Source: Clostridium sp. Cult1
GTDB taxonomy: Bacteria; Bacillota; Clostridia; Tissierellales; Tepidimicrobiaceae
Direction of reading: 5' to 3'
DNA length: 64,000 nucleotides
Assembly (NCBI RefSeq): GCF_021655095.1
Contig: NZ_PPXW01000001.1
Coordinates: 453,372 to 517,371 of the forward strand
Shown here: in pieces, positions 63,628 through 64,000 of the stretch
How positions within the stretch are numbered: the first letter of the stretch is position 1
Layout: each line of letters begins with the position of its first letter
Position numbers and translations under genes: made by a program
The notes under the pieces: generated by a model
Databases searched by the model: none
The model's input: the letters and a program-made list of their open reading frames with translations, nothing else
What the model was told of the DNA's origin: nothing

Positions 63628-64000
63628 GTGCAATCTAATTTTATCACACAATTATTAAATTTAAAAGGGGTTAAAGTAACTAAAATATCGCATGAGGATT
63701 CTTTCGTTAAAATCTACATTACAACTGATCCAAAAGAGCATATTTGCCCTGCTTGTGGTGCTAAAACTTCTAAAATTCATGACTACAGAGAACAGACAAT
63801 TAAGGATTTACCTTTTCAATTTAAACATACCTATCTTGTACTTAGAAAAAGAAGGTATGCTTGCTCTTGTGGAAAAAGGTTTTATGAGTCTTATGACTTT
63901 TTACCTCGCTATCACCGCATGACTAACCGTTTAGCATTTTTTATTTGCCAAGAGCTTACCAAGCTAACTAGTCTAACTTCTGTAGCTAAAGTGGCCAACG
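63628..64000 (+). CDS. ISL3-family transposase (N-terminal part, cut by window edge)
   Basis: A frame open from a GTG at 63628 (MQSNFITQLLNLKGVKVTKI) to the right edge. It has the ISL3 N-terminal zinc-binding region: CPACGAKTSKIHDYREQTIK and YACSCGKRFYESYDFLPRYH with the four metal Cys. The HTH region begins at MTNRLAFFICQELTKL. An ATG at 63692 is in another frame and is not used. No upstream inverted repeat could be fixed because the other end is outside the window. The visible part is undamaged. Confidence 0.88.
   Translation, partial: MQSNFITQLLNLKGVKVTKISHEDSFVKIYITTDPKEHICPACGAKTSKIHDYREQTIKDLPFQFKHTYLVLRKRRYACSCGKRFYESYDFLPRYHRMTNRLAFFICQELTKLTSLTSVAKVAN

Noticed and set aside
63692..63922. 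A 76-codon plus-strand frame at the right end
   Set aside because: It is out of frame with the ISL3 zinc-finger reading (CPACGAK), which is clearly the coding frame.

Overview
The window looks like a chromosomal segment of a low-GC, Gram-positive anaerobe of the Clostridia/Tissierellia kind. The evidence is the AT-rich base composition, strong GGAGG-type ribosome binding sites with some TTG starts, SLH-domain surface proteins, several PTS systems, an oligopeptide ABC transporter, a tungsten-type aldehyde:ferredoxin oxidoreductase and no respiratory genes. I cannot name the genus. No rRNA or tRNA gene was recognised.

Layout. 1-4.1 kb: two exported surface proteins in one operon, an SLH protein followed by a multidomain PHP-fold hydrolase cut by the left edge. 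4.4-8.8 kb: a moxR / DUF58 / transglutaminase operon. 8.9-12.4 kb: a TDT-family exporter, a C_GCAxxG_C_C protein, a polysaccharide deacetylase and an MBL-fold hydrolase. 12.7-21.2 kb: a Lac-family PTS operon (LicR-like regulator, EIIC, MupG-like 6-phospho-muramidase, EIIA, EIIB, GH1 phospho-glycosidase, a NagB remnant, HPr). It is split by an IS6-like element with a perfect 8-bp target duplication just upstream of the EIIC ribosome binding site. 21.4-22.4 kb: a decayed second copy of the MBL gene.

22.4-29.5 kb: a compact operon on the minus strand with a DeoR regulator, galactitol-type PTS EIIA, EIIB and EIIC, a zinc polyol-phosphate dehydrogenase, a class II aldolase, an aldehyde ferredoxin oxidoreductase and a ThiS/MoaD-like carrier. 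Read as a pathway, a polyol is imported and phosphorylated, oxidised to a ketose-phosphate and cleaved to a triose-phosphate plus an aldehyde. The aldehyde is then oxidised to an acid with reduction of ferredoxin. This is the most interesting metabolic unit here.

30-40 kb: an acyltransferase, an AraC-type regulator fused by deletion to the tail of a dehydrogenase gene, and a complete opp/dpp oligopeptide transporter (A, B, C, D, F). 40.1-50.7 kb: an aldehyde dehydrogenase, then a complete Wadjet plasmid-defence operon (jetD-jetA-jetB-jetC), a truncated Rpn-type nuclease and a rhomboid protease. Small palindromic repeats (consensus near GGGACAGTGAGAACC...CTGCTGTCCC) are scattered through 40-52.3 kb.

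51-64 kb is a decaying accessory region. It holds a VapBC-like toxin-antitoxin pair, IS256 remnants, a lipoprotein, a coiled-coil protein built from a 21-bp tandem repeat, and several whole and broken members of two paralogous families (short coiled-coil proteins and stalk-domain surface proteins). It also holds a glycerophosphodiesterase with tail fragments elsewhere, an IS607-type element with intact tnpB and internally deleted tnpA, a symporter/acetamidase operon, and the start of an ISL3-family transposase at the right edge. Microhomology deletions, duplications and gene tails recur throughout the window.
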